NCBI GenBank assembly: GCA_013368375.1
Contig: JAACJP010000037.1
Span: forward strand, 310,001 to 374,000
DNA: 64,000 nucleotides
Direction: 5' to 3'
From: Tricholomella constricta
Taxonomy: Eukaryota > Basidiomycota > Agaricomycetes > Agaricales > Lyophyllaceae
Part shown: one piece after another, positions 23,155 through 33,243 of the stretch
Layout of the letters: each line of letters begins with the position of its first letter
Position numbering within the stretch: position 1 is the first letter of the stretch
Program-made: the position numbers and the translations under genes
Notes under the pieces: generated by a model
Seen by the model: the letters and a program-made list of their open reading frames with translations, nothing else
Told to the model about the DNA's origin: nothing
Database searches by the model: none

Positions 23155-23262
23155 GGGGAATTCAACATAAATGAAGCGGTCGATTATAATCGACTGCTTC
23201 AGATGCGCAGAACGGTGTCGCTTCAAAAGAATCTGTAGCTACGTTTTCGAAAGTGAATCGAT
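23155..23262 (+). repeat. Left terminal inverted repeat of the Harbinger-like element
   Basis: The outer 28 bp match the reverse complement of 31571-31598 at 25 positions. Farther in, a second block (GAATCGATTC and an AAGCGAC-containing stretch) also has counterparts in the right end, but the left arm contains about 35 extra bp. That extra part includes a near-perfect 30-bp palindrome at 23172-23201 (15-bp arms, one mismatch). Confidence 0.7.
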
Positions 23263-23404
23263 TCTGTGCCCCAACCGGAGTTTGAAATATCGGAGAATGC
23301 CGCCTGCACGCGACGCATCGAGTCTGAGCGAAGTTGAGCAAGTTGCTGCTGTGCTGCGTGCTGTGCATCTGCAAGCCACTCATGGACTCTACACTTCTTT
23401 CGTA

Positions 23405-24264
23405 ATGTCGGAATCCCCTCCTCCATCTCCCACTTCCATTCTCAGAGCCCAACTTCTCCTGGAAAAGGCAAAGCTTGGGAAAATCAAGACAAAGAAGAAG
23501 GCCTCCACTGCGAAACTCGCCAACCCAAAGGTCAAAGTAGGATCATCTCACAACAAGCCTGGACATGACTCGGATAAGGAGAACATGGGGGACGAGGATG
23601 GTATAAGGTCAATTCTCTTTGATTTGCTTTTAAGCATGTAGCCATGACAAAATCCTTCAGCTGGGCCAAAAATCCTCAATACACCGACAAACTGCTCTCT
23701 GTCATCGAGGATAGCCATTGGTACCGCCGGACCTTCAGTTTCAAAGGGGGCAAAGACTCTGGAGCCTCGAGTGGTGGCCTCAGTACAGCTCAAATGTGCC
23801 GTGACATTGGCACTGAGCTCTTTCTAAGGTCAATGCTCTCCGCTGATAAACTTGGTACAAGCGTCAAGAACCGCATTAGCACGTGAGTTTTCATTTCTTA
23901 AAATGACTGCTTGCTAACATATTGATAGCGTAAAGAAGCTCTACGCTAGATACTACAAGGATCTTGGTTCGACTGGTCATGGGCTGGTGATGAGCAATAA
24001 AACAGCTGAAATAATGAAGGGTACACCCATCTACAACATCTGGGGTATGTTCTCTATATTTATTAAACTAGCCTTCGTCTTAATCTATATCTAGACAAGA
24101 TGAAGACGAAATTTCCATGGTATAAACATCTGCACCTCCTCCTTCGCGCCAGTCCAGTCTATGATCCATCAGCTCTTGCAAACTCGATCACTTCACTCAA
24201 CACTAGCGTACTCAGCTCTAGATTGTTGCAAGGCTCCCGACATGAATCACCAAAGTGGGATCTC
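23405..24264 (+). pseudogene. Myb/SANT-like accessory protein of the Harbinger-like element, truncated by the hAT insertion
   Basis: Plus-strand exons encode MSESPPPSPTSILRAQ, a Lys-rich segment (KIKTKKKASTAKL), then the Myb/SANT-like module beginning KSFSWAKNPQYTDKLLSVIE with IEDSHWYRRTFSF. Further exons read VKKLYARYYKDLGSTGHGL and KMKTKFPWYKHLHLLLRASPVY. In PIF/Harbinger elements a second protein with this kind of DNA-binding module helps the transposase reach the nucleus and bind the ends. The frame is lost at about 24264 where the hAT terminus begins, so the C-terminus is missing. An upstream Met in the same reading (MPPARDASS, 23297) is an alternative start. Confidence 0.6.
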
Positions 24265-24266
24265 GA

Positions 24267-27200
24267 TAGTGTTTTGAGGTCCAGTTAAGTCCGGTTTTTT
24301 CCTATTTTGGCTGACAACTGGACCTGCGACCAGTCCTTATATTTCTCAAACCTGCCAACTGAGAACCAGACCGGAAGGAACCGGTCGTGAACGGTCTTGT
24401 ATTTCATGTGACTGGTCACGACTGGTCACGACTGGACTGTTTTGCGACCGGTTGCAGCTGGTCAAGACTGGTTGTGACCACAGCTCATAGTCAATAGTAC
24501 GATACGTAGTACATGATGGCACGATACGTAGTACATAATGAAGTGGTAATAGTTATGACCAATCAAAATTGACAGGCTCAGAGGCATACCCATCGAGCTC
24601 AGCATCCCAATCACAAAACTCAACATCGGTGGTCTGGAGGGCCTCGAAATCTTCAATGACACATATTTCAATCTCGTCTGTGTTGTCTTGGGCGAAGTTC
24701 GAGAGGTCGTCATTCCAGAAAGCCTTCAAAATCTGGAGTTGCTCGAAAATGGCGGGCCCAAGGCGTGAGCGGCGGTCCGTGGCAGTTAATTTGCTTTGCG
24801 AAAATACACGTTCACAAGGAACGGATGATGCCTGGCTTGGAAGAATGTCGAGAGCAATCCGGGCGAGCGTTGGATAAATCTTCGCGTGTTCCTAGGTAAC
24901 GTTAGAAGACAATACATTTTGAAGATGTGTATCACGCACCGACCACCACGCAATAATGTCAGTATCGCGAGTAACGTCCGCGGGTACATCCTTCAAGTAC
25001 CGGCGCAGCTCGGCCTGCCATTCCTCGTCGCAGTCCATCGAAAGGAGGGTGAGGCGGTGTCGATCAAACTCCGAAAGGAATGAGTCTTGATTGGTGCTGC
25101 TGCTGGATGTATTCGTCGCCTCGGTGTTTCGCGGGGATGCCTGTTTCGGCCGTGTCTTCCAATATTTCGCCATCTGGTAGAGGGTTTGATGAGCATAGGA
25201 GATGCACGATTGGAAAGGAATGCTGTATACCTCTACCTCGACGATTTTCCTTGCTTCGTCCTGCCAATCCTTTGCATCCTCATTCCCTGCTTCCTTCTCT
25301 GCCTCCTGCTCATCCGGTCCACCCCAGGCGAGCTTGATGTACTGAAGCTTGAAGTAGGGATGCAGTACTGGAAGAAAATTAGCCCGGTATGACATGTAGA
25401 ACAATTTAAATACATACCAAGTGCGAGGATGTAAGCTGGCTTCTCGTCGAATCGCGAATAGTACTTGTTGAGCTTGTCGAGGCTGTCCTGGAGTGCTGCA
25501 TGATAAACCACAAACTTCGGGTTTGCGAGTTTTGCCTCCCAGACGGTTTGGAGCTCTTCGAGGGCTGGGAGCGCACGATAGAGAGTGGGCTGCTTGTCGG
25601 CCGAAAAATGATGCAGGACACGGTTCGAGTCCTGATGGCACGTTGAGCAATGGAAAAGATCAAAAGAAAAGGGACGTACAGCAAGGAGAGCTTGTGCTTC
25701 GACAACTCGTTCCCAGTCTTCCAGGCTCAGGGAAAAGGCGGTCCATGGAATTTTCTTGAAAATGCGCTCATCACGTTGGACTGTTGTAATGAACCCGAAA
25801 AGCTCATCTGCGGTCGAGATGAACAGGTTGATGGCCTTCGGATGGATCAGACAGAGTAACCGATTGAGAAGAGTGACAATGACTTACAGCACGGAGCTTG
25901 TATGCACGTTCGAGCATATTGAATGCTGACCCCCATCGTGTGTTGCTATGGAGGGTGATCTTGAGTGGTGTCTCGATTCCAGCCTTGACCTGCAGCGCCT
26001 CGAAATGCTGGATGCGTTGACCTGACGATTGTATCTAGAATAATCAAATCTGTAGAGATATCAGCGATCAATCAATGAGATCACGTACCTTGATCGCAAG
26101 GGTGCGTATGGCTGCAATAACATCTAGACTGCCGCCTAGTACAGTGTTATCAGAATCTGATGGGTCGTAGTCCCAGATGGCGCTAGTGGTCTCGACGGCT
26201 GCAATCTTCGTGATGTGGCTCATGACATCGACATTTGCAAGGTTTACAACATGCTCAAGGCATGGAAGTTGATGCTCTGTGGCAGACCAATGGGGCAGCT
26301 GACGGAGTGAGTGCTGGGACTCGATTGTTTTGCATAAGGTATCATTTGACGAAGTGTTGTCGAGCGTAACACTATAAAGCTGCACTCACATCAGTCCGAT
26401 CAGTTACCAACAAATATAATACATACTTTTGAGTGCGAGCGTGATGTGATACCTACACGATCACATAGCCCCATGAAATACCGAGCGAGATTACTCCCGG
26501 CATGTGTTCCCTGAATCAGCTTGAACCCCACTACGGCACGACGAAGGTTCCATTTGCCCGTCTCGTCAGCAACATCAATCCAGTGCGCCGTCATGCCGAG
26601 GTAGCCCAGTTTGGTCTGATCAGCAGTCCAGCCATCCGCCGTGCAGGAGACCTTTCCGGGTGCACACTAACAAAGTAGGGTCAGTGCCTGGAGGGCCAAG
26701 CAATGGCAATGGACATACCTGTATATCTGCCTTCAATTCCTCCAAGCATTTCACAAACGAGTTATTGAGGAACAAGCGAACACCATGAGAGGTTGGTAAG
26801 TCAGCCTTCTTGGCCTTTGGGCGCATCGCGACAAGGCAATTGCGAAATCGAATCTTATCAGCCAGCATCAGGGCCTGCGATCAATCTAGATTAGTTACTG
26901 AATCTGGATGCCACGGCCCAACTGACCTGGTTGTCACACGCGATATGTTTTGCAACTGCCTCAACAACTGCCTCTCTCGTGAACTCTGCCGTTGGCCTTT
27001 TCACCGTTTCAAAGGCTAACTTCACCTGTTTCGCCTTTCCTACCAGGTTAGCCTCCCTCTCCGTTTTTATTGCAAGCGGAATACAACGAAAATTCATCTC
27101 AATTCTCGGTTTCGCAGCCTTGCAGCGCCGTTCGTACTCTTCAAAGTGGTAAGCAGCAATATGTCCTCGACAAGTTGAGTTATGGCCTCTAAAAAAACAG

Positions 27201-28398
27201 GACCGCAGTGTTTTCCGTGTGTACTTTTTAGCCGCAAGCAGCTTTTCAGTCTCGTTCCTTCGTAAGAGGTAAGTGCGAGTTCCATTTCTTTTTCCAACAC
27301 TTACTTGCACAGATAGCACCAACGTCCCTCGATGGTCTCCAATTGGTCCGTATTCCCCACCTGGAAGGTTTGCTTAATCCGGTCGCTGAAGATCAGAAGG
27401 ATGTCGCGCGTGGACTCTTTTTTGGATGGGGTGGCCGCTGGGATTCCCTGAGCTTGGTGTTCGTTCAAATCCTGTGACCGTAAGGTGAGTAAACTTTTAT
27501 GTGAAGACTGTGAATATTACTTACTGGCTCTGCAGCACTGCCCCTGCTCTCGTCGTCTCCGCCCCTGCTCTCGTCGTCTCCACCCATGCTCTCCTCGTCT
27601 CCTCTTCCCTCACCATCATCATCATCATCCGTATTCTCGGGATGCCCTGCTTCCTGGTCCGAGGTGTCCTCTTCATCGTCATCGCGAGCCTCCTGCACGA
27701 GCACGGCCTTACTCCTCTTCCCCTTTACCTGGCTCTTGGCCTTGGCCTTGGCCTTGGCCTTCACCTTACCCTTACCCTTTGCCGGACCTTCGATATCAGA
27801 ACCACGTCGTGTCCGCTTCCGGGTGCTTCTGCGACGTAAGTCCCCCTCCTCTTCTTCTTCCTCAGCATCACTTTCATCCTCACTTACAGCTCGCTTCTTG
27901 CCTCGTGTGCTGCGTGTGCTCGGGCCTGCCAAAATGGACTTCGCGGCCTTCGCATCGGCCACAGGTGCATTCTTTCGGGCCGTCGTCAAACGGGATGACA
28001 TTGTAGGTGGAGAAGGATGTGTAGGAAGGGGGGATAGGTATGGGTGGAGACAGTATGTAGATATAGAGGCTTTTTTATACCCTATGCCAGCATACCAGCC
28101 CTCTCCACATGCCGTCCAAACATGTAATTGATATGTTGCTAGACAGACACTTATGACTAATGTAAGCAAACTCGTGTATATACAACCAGTTTTGACCGGT
28201 CTTTTTGGTGACTTCCAGTTCAGTTGCAACTGGTTGTGGACAGTTGAGACCGGTCATTTTAATTTACATATTCTCGCGACCGTGACTGCCAACTGCTGAA
28301 GCAGAGCGCAACCACAACCGGATGTCCGGTCATTTTCGGTTGCGGTCCGGTCATGGTCCGGTCATTTCCGGTTGGTGCGACTGAACCTGAAATCACTA
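24267..28398 (-). mobile_element. hAT DNA transposon
   Basis: Both ends start TAGTG and stay similar as inverted repeats: left TAGTGTTTTGAGGTCCAGT, right (reverse complement) TAGTGATTTCAGGTTCAGT, 16 of 19 identical, with two more matching bases (GA) outside. Subterminal regions at both ends are full of ACCGGTC and CTGGTCA motifs, as usual for hAT transposase binding. The only gene is a complete-looking transposase. I could not find the expected 8-bp target duplication: the left flank is GATCTCGA and the right flank TCCGCGGA, the latter already satellite. One side has probably been rearranged. Confidence 0.75.
24553..28001 (-). CDS. hAT family transposase with BED zinc finger
   Basis: Minus-strand gene with several introns, running from ATG 28001 to stop 24553. 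The N-terminus is acidic and Lys-rich and low in complexity (KGKVKAKAKAKAK, EEEEEEGD). A BED-type zinc finger follows (GRWCYLCK, later CRGHIAAYHFEEYERRC). The catalytic core has CTADGWT, GYLGMTAHWID, SVTLDNTSSNDT and CLEHVVNLA. The C-terminal hAT dimerisation region reads HAKIYPTLARIALDILPSQ followed by SSVPCERVFS. These are the landmark blocks of hAT transposases (first D in the DGWT block, second in TLDNTSSN, C-terminal E in CERVFS). No stop was seen in the predicted exons, so the protein may be functional. It ends PVNFDWS. The transposase is the only hAT gene in the nest, and it interrupts the Myb/SANT gene. Confidence 0.8.
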
Positions 28399-28400
28399 TC

Positions 28401-30120
28401 CGCGGACGTCCGCGGGTCATTGCCTGTGGAGCACACGCAGTACTGCAGCAGGCCTATATGGTGTTGTGGGGGCCACAGAGCAGCACACCTCCGTGGACTT
28501 GCAGCGGAGCACACTACATATAGTATGTCTGCATAACATTGAGCTTGCAGAGCATTACCCACATCCGCGGACGTCCGCGGGTCGTTGCCTGTGGAGCACA
28601 CCCAGCACTGTAGCAGGCCTATATGATGCAGTAGGGGACACAGAGCAGGTGCTGTTACACACCTCCGCGGACTTGCAGCGGAGCACACTACATACAGTAT
28701 GTCTGCATGACATTGAGCTTGCAGGGCATTACCCACATCCGCGGACATCCACGGGTCGTTGCCTGTGGAGCACACCCAGCAATGCAGCAGGCCTAGATGG
28801 TGCTGTGGGGGCCACAGAGCAGCACACCTCCGCGGACTTGCAGCGGAGCACACTACATATAGTATGTCTGCATAACATTGAGCTTCCAGGGCATTACCCA
28901 CGTCCGTGGACCTCCGCGGGTTGTTGCCTGTGGGGCACACCCAGCACTGCAGCAGGCCTATATGGTGCTGTGGGGGCCACAGAGCAGCACACCTCCGCGG
29001 ACTTGCAGCGGAGCACACTACATATAGTATGTCTGCATGACATTGAGCTTGCAGGGCATTACCCACATCCGCGGACCTCCGCGGGTTGTTGCCTGTGGGG
29101 CATACCTAGCACTGCAGCAGGCCTATATGGTGCTGTGGGGGCCACAGAACATAAGGAGTATTATTCCTTCGTTCTTGATTGTGTGCTCCACTGTTACTGC
29201 TACTCTGTGTGCTCCGCTGCAAGTCCGCGGAGGTGTGCTGCTCTGTGGCCCCCACAGCACCCAAGCTGCAAGTCCGCGGAGGTGTGCTGCTTTGTGGCCC
29301 CACTGCACCATATAGGCCTGCTGCAGTGCTGCATGTGCTCCACAGGCAACGACCCGCGGACGTCCGCGGACGTGGGTAATGCCCTGCAAGCTCAATGTTA
29401 TGCAGACATACTATATGTAGTGTGCTCCGCTGCAAGTCCACGGAGGTGTGCTGCTCTGTGGCCCCCACAGCACCATATAGGCCTGCTGCAGTACTGCGTG
29501 TGCTCCACAGGCAACGACCCGCGGACGTCCGCGGATGTGGGTAATGCCTTGCAAGCTCAATGTCATGCAGACATACTGTATGTAGTGTGCTCCGCTGCAA
29601 GTCCGCGGAGGTGTGTAACAGCACCTGCTCTGTGTCCCCTACTGCATCATATAGGCCTGCTACAGTGCTGGGTGTGCTCCACAGGCAACGACCCGCGGAC
29701 GTCCGCGGATGTGGGTAATGCCCTGCAAGCTCAATGTTATGCAGACATACTATATGTAGTGTGCTCCGCTGCAAGTCCGCGGAGGTGTGCTGCTCTGTGG
29801 CCCCCACAGCACCATCTAGGCCTGCTGCATTGCTGGGTGTGCTCCACAGGCAACGACCCGTGGACGTCCGCGGACATTGGCAGTGCCCCGCAAGCCCCCC
29901 ACCCTGCTGCCCCCCCACAGCACCATATCGGCCCCCTGCAATCCTGGGTGTGCCCCACAGACAACGACCCGCGGACGTCCGCGGACATGCGCAGTGCTCC
30001 GCAAGCCCCCCCACCCTGCTGCCCCCCCACAGCACCATATTGGCCCCCTGCAATACTGGGTGTGCTCCACAGACAACGACCCGCGGAGGTCCGCGGACAT
30101 GGGTAGTGCCCCGCTAGCCC
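28401..30120. repeat. 165-bp satellite in two opposed arrays (large imperfect palindrome)
   Basis: A unit marked by the palindrome CCGCGGACGTCCGCGG recurs at 28401, 28566, 28740, 28905 and 29070 in one orientation (steps 165, 174, 165, 165). After a centre at about 29150-29215 it recurs inverted at 29355, 29520, 29694 and 29859 (165, 174, 165), then in shortened form at 29970 and 30082 (111, 112). The 174-bp step is the same 9-bp variant (ctgttacac) in both arms, so the right arm is an inverted duplicate of the left, offset by one unit. Because 165, 174 and 111 are multiples of three and stops are rare, long open frames appear on both strands; they are not counted as genes. The array starts directly at the hAT terminus. 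Confidence 0.9.
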
Positions 30121-30345
30121 CCACCTGCTGTCCCCTGCAGCACCATATAGGCCCGCTGCAGCACCAGCGGGCCCGCTGGTACTGTGCCAGACGACTACAT
30201 GTAGAGGTCCCGCTGGCACCGTGCCAGACGGCTACATGTAGGGGCCCCGCTGGCGCTCCAGCGGGCCCGCTGGTGCCGTCAAGTACGCTACAATGTATGG
30301 GCCCGCTGGACCGTAGGACACGCTACATTGTAATGCCCCTACCTG
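30121..30345. repeat. GC-rich degenerate tandem units
   Basis: Several diverged copies of a roughly 55-60-bp unit built from gcgggcccgctgg, tgccagacg and ctacatgta-type segments. They extend the satellite and end where the truncated DDE transposase begins (after PLKSR). Individual units contain short palindromes such as gcgggcccgc. Confidence 0.65.
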
Positions 30346-30346
30346 G

Positions 30347-31368
30347 ATTTAAGAGGGTATGCTGAATCAGCCCAGACACAATCCCGTGGTCCCAAAAGAT
30401 TCTCGTGATCAAGAGGCAGTCTGGTTTGATTCCAAGCGGTAGCATCATGCTGGCTTCCAGGAAGCCCAATGCCATAGTCCTGAATGCCAAGGTCAGGGTG
30501 GGATATGACCTAATGCAAAAATAATAAGCTTGGCTCATGGTGACAGTATTTAAAAAATATACCTGGACATTCATTGAGTAATTTGATTTTCGATCAAAGA
30601 AGGAATTGCCGTAGTGCTTGGGCCGTTGAAAGAGTGGGACCAGCTTTCCATCCACCATCAGCCATCCATCTTTCCATGCAGGGCATGAATTATCGCTGAC
30701 CCAAGCCTTTGCTTGTTGAATCTCCTCAGGGCTAGACCACGGAATTGTGATAGCTCAAATTGTGATAGCTCGAAACCGAGGATTGCACATCGCAGTCATG
30801 ACATGGATCGTGACATTTCGTACAGATCCGTATCCAATACCTGCCCAGAGAGCAACCTACAAGGTACTGGCTGCATTACCGTAGTGGCCAAAACAGTACA
30901 AGGCGATTGCAACTTGCTCTTTGACGGGCATTTGCGCTTTGTTCGAGTTGTTATGAAAGACTGAATGATGTTCGATAGATTTAATGAGATCATTGAAGCA
31001 GGATGGAGTGATGCGGAGGTAGGGGAATATTTCAGGATGCTTATACGGTAGTCATCCAGGAGAAGACGCAGATTTTCCTTTGTCTTGGAAATAAGATCAA
31101 ATCCACATTCCACTGAGTATCTCTTGCTGTAGAGCTCCTCCAGAGTTTGAATAATGGCATCCCCAATGGGATCACCTTCAGATTCCGAGCTCGATGATGA
31201 TGCACAGGGATCGGGAGGAGCAGAGGATCCAGGAGATTCCATAGATGTGTCAGAATCAGATCTCACAGATGCCTTGTACAAGTCAGCTTCAACTGTTGCG
31301 AGAAGATTGATGACATAAGCATCAAGGAGTGCATGGCTCGGCCTTTGGTGTTCGGTGATGCGAGGCAT
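30347..31368 (-). pseudogene. Harbinger-type transposase (DDE_Tnp_4), C-terminally truncated
   Basis: Minus-strand exons starting at MPRITEHQRPSHALLDAY. An acidic Ser-rich part leads to the helix-turn-helix region KEQVAIALYCFGHYGNAAS | VALWAGIGYGSVRNVT. The catalytic domain follows: WLMVDGKLVPLFQRP (first Asp), NSFFDRKSNYSMNVQ, GLPGSQHDATAW (second Asp) and VWADSAYPL. The protein then runs into satellite at about 30346. The expected continuation to the third acidic residue (normally in an R-x-RSEHAIGF-like block) is absent from the window, so it cannot be catalytically complete. Paired with the Myb/SANT gene at the other end of the element. Confidence 0.75.
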
Positions 31369-31407
31369 AATGACAGAGTAGGGCAGAGGATTACAGTTGA
31401 ACCATGA

Positions 31408-31443
31408 TTTGGCGTGATAGCGGTTCGACGCTATCACGCCAAA
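31408..31443. other. Perfect inverted repeat upstream of the DDE transposase
   Basis: Two 15-bp arms (tttggcgtgatagcg and its exact complement) separated by gttcga, about 40 bp upstream of the transposase ATG and 80 bp inside the right terminal repeat. It is a candidate binding site or RNA hairpin in the 5' leader; function not shown by sequence. Confidence 0.8.
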
Positions 31444-31521
31444 CCGCGGTGCGATTTCGAACTCTGACTCAGGCGCAGAAATTATAACCGATTAACAAAA
31501 ACACAAGCAGTTCGATCAATA

Positions 31522-31598
31522 TTGAATCGATTCAAAAAAATATTTCACAACCAAATCTACGGTTTCGAAGCGACCACTTCGTTTATCTTGAATTCCCC
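31522..31598 (-). repeat. Right terminal inverted repeat of the Harbinger-like element
   Basis: Ends in CTTGAATTCCCC directly before the TACTA target duplication. An open frame happens to run from this repeat into the resumed host-gene exon (phase matches at 31604), which can mislead gene prediction into starting a protein inside the transposon. Confidence 0.7.
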
Positions 31599-31899
31599 TA
31601 CTATCATCGGACACCTGCACAGTGACAATGATGGCCATCAGACATGGCTCGCGGTGTTTGTGGAGGCAGGTACAGAGGGGATTGTTGGCCCGATAAACAG
31701 CATCCACGTCTGGAATGTTCACGTGCGCACGCGCGGGACGTCTGGTGCAATTGCGCGAGGGGTCGATGGTGCTATAATGACTGACGTGGCATTTAGGAAC
31801 ATCACATTTGATGATCTCGGAGGGCGCGCTGCAACTACTCTTGCTGAGATGGGCGTCTCGGATATGTCGTTCTCCTCTGGTGTTGTGGTCAAAGTTTGA

Positions 31900-33243
31900 G
31901 AATTCTGGAGAAAGCTTCGTGGTTCATGAGCCTTTCATATGACTTACGGGCCGCTGGCTCTTTTGCTTCATACCGCTCTAACACTATGATCTTTTGGTGA
32001 TATCGAACATTTTTCGAAAGGGTTTTGTGGTAGTAATTGCGAACTGCGAGAGGAGCACTTTTGGAGTGTGCGACTTCGACGAGAGATTGGCCTCGGATGT
32101 CGCTCATTGTCACGGATACCCAAGGGGGTGTCACAGGTGACATTCCTTATATAAGGTTAGTTAGTTAGGTCGTTAAAAAAAAATGACATCAGTTTAAAGG
32201 GACTTGTCCTTGGCCCAGGACCAAACCTGGTTGAATGGCAGTATTCATGAGAACTGCTCTCACCCAAGGGTATATAAAGCACTGGTTTTATAATTATTGC
32301 TTGATAAGGGCATGGGAAGTTCAGGGTCCTAGGCTTATTGAAAGTCGCGACATGGTGCCTTAGTATATAGACCTACTGCAAACCACTTCTTTATTGTGGC
32401 AACGTTTCGGGCTGCTTACTATGTCTACTATTCTAATCTGACAATCATGTATACTGTTCCAAGTGTAATGCATAAGTCAAAGATTTTAAACAGTGGTTCC
32501 ATTCATACCTTGGTGATTGTCAAAGTTTCAGCTTCAGAAGTGTACAGCTTGAGCACTGCATAACTGGTTTCTGTGAGGTATGCAACAGGGAAATGTGGAG
32601 GAGCGACAACATCGAAAATGATGTCAACAACAACAGTCGGGTGACCGGACCGTGTGCCAGATTGCCTTATTGGGTAATTAGTTCCCAGCAATAGTTAGTT
32701 AGTCCAGGAGATTCTCCCGTTAAAAAAAAAAATCGACCCTATATGCTTAATTTTTTTTCCGACACCCCCTTGCGGATACCTTTTGAGCGAAAATTGGTGG
32801 TTGATCAGGAGCTGGAGCTTGGAACGTAGCCACAGGAGCCACAAACATAGGCAAAGAACGCGTCGACAAGTACACACGAGTTGGAGCACGTGCCGTGCTC
32901 GGTCGTGGGTGGTTCTGACTTTGACTCGCCACAGACTCGGACAGTATTCCGCTCGTTTCTCAATATTCAATCACCACCACTAGGCCCAGACTGAGACCAT
33001 GCGCCGGCAACATCGTGAGGCGTCCAATCTCGACTCGCAGCCTTTCTTTCTGGCCTTGAAAACCTTGATCGCCTTCTTTCCGAGCGCCGAATACAACTAT
33101 CAGTCTAGATTGAAATCGCTGCATAAATAGGATAATTCTATGACTGTCAGCCTTAGCTTTCGTTCTTTCTCATAACCTCACCACTCCTATCAAATTTGCT
33201 CTTGCATCTTCACCCTATTCTTTCAGAACTCTTGCCGGCCATT
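31900..33243. other. Intergenic region
   Basis: Follows the end of the broken beta-helix gene. Two minus-strand frames (31889-32143 and 32503-32691) have protein-like composition but no recognised domain and no clear splice link. A-runs occur near 32175 and 32721. A TATA-like ataaata at about 33122 lies 120 bp before the next gene. Confidence 0.5.

Larger units (their letters stand above)
23155..31598. mobile_element. PIF/Harbinger-like DNA transposon (composite, with nested hAT and satellite)
   Basis: The element is bounded by direct copies of TACTA (23150-23154 and 31599-31603) and by inverted ends starting GGGGAATTCAA. It carries the two genes typical of PIF/Harbinger elements: a Myb/SANT-like protein (plus strand, left) and a DDE_Tnp_4-type transposase (minus strand, right), here convergent. 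Between them lie a hAT element with its own transposase and a 165-bp satellite palindrome. The DDE gene lacks its C-terminal part and the Myb gene is cut by the hAT end, so the host element is dead. Harbinger elements usually duplicate 3 bp; here the flank can be read as 5 bp TACTA with GGGG ends or 3 bp ACT with AGGGG ends. Confidence 0.75.
21676..31899 (+). pseudogene. Secreted parallel beta-helix (pectin-lyase fold, polygalacturonase-like) gene, frameshifted and split by a transposon
   Basis: Coding segments lie at about 21676-23154 and 31604-31899. The N-terminus has a secretion-type hydrophobic stretch (ASVLVVLFLFLGHAAAA), then a small beta domain (SGYFSLTVSGQSVHV, AHFSFGDGPVDIKI). The beta-helix runs IVTQYGADTSGG, GSIIYVPPGIYQIGNL, IKIYSRGTINALGD, NRMDLGE|NDAIDIQ, FKVGQGVWESQ and LGVHHKWGTAAATDVQFTDT. 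After the insertion it resumes IIGHLHSDNDGHQTW and ends SFSSGVVVKV. Such proteins are usually annotated as polygalacturonase-like or GH49-like secreted carbohydrate-active enzymes; catalytic residues are not certain. Defects: a 1-nt frame change at about 22191-22200 that no intron of normal length explains; no in-frame ATG before the signal-like segment; and an 8.4-kb insertion with 5-bp target duplication TACTA. Removing the insertion with one TACTA restores frame exactly. Confidence 0.8.

Noticed and set aside
27485..28131. Plus-strand frames rich in Leu/Ser/Pro opposite the hAT N-terminus
   Set aside because: Antisense shadows of the Lys/Glu/Asp-rich low-complexity N-terminus of the transposase.
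24257..28408. 8-bp target duplication for the hAT element
   Set aside because: Candidate flanks on the two sides do not match at any plausible terminus position, so none is claimed.
28466..30106. 546-codon plus-strand frame (and 234- and 315-codon minus-strand frames) with 55-residue repeats
   Set aside because: They are produced by the stop-poor 165-bp satellite whose unit length is a multiple of three. Frames are open on both strands at once, and the two halves of the plus frame translate opposite strands of the same unit.
31410..31445. tRNA-like ggttcga element
   Set aside because: The ggttcga is only the loop of a perfect inverted repeat; no acceptor or anticodon arms are present.
31522..31603. 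Start of a separate gene at 31522 reading into the beta-helix C-terminus
   Set aside because: These codons lie in the right terminal repeat of the transposon. Frame continuity into 31604 is coincidental, and the host gene's real upstream part is at 21676-23154.
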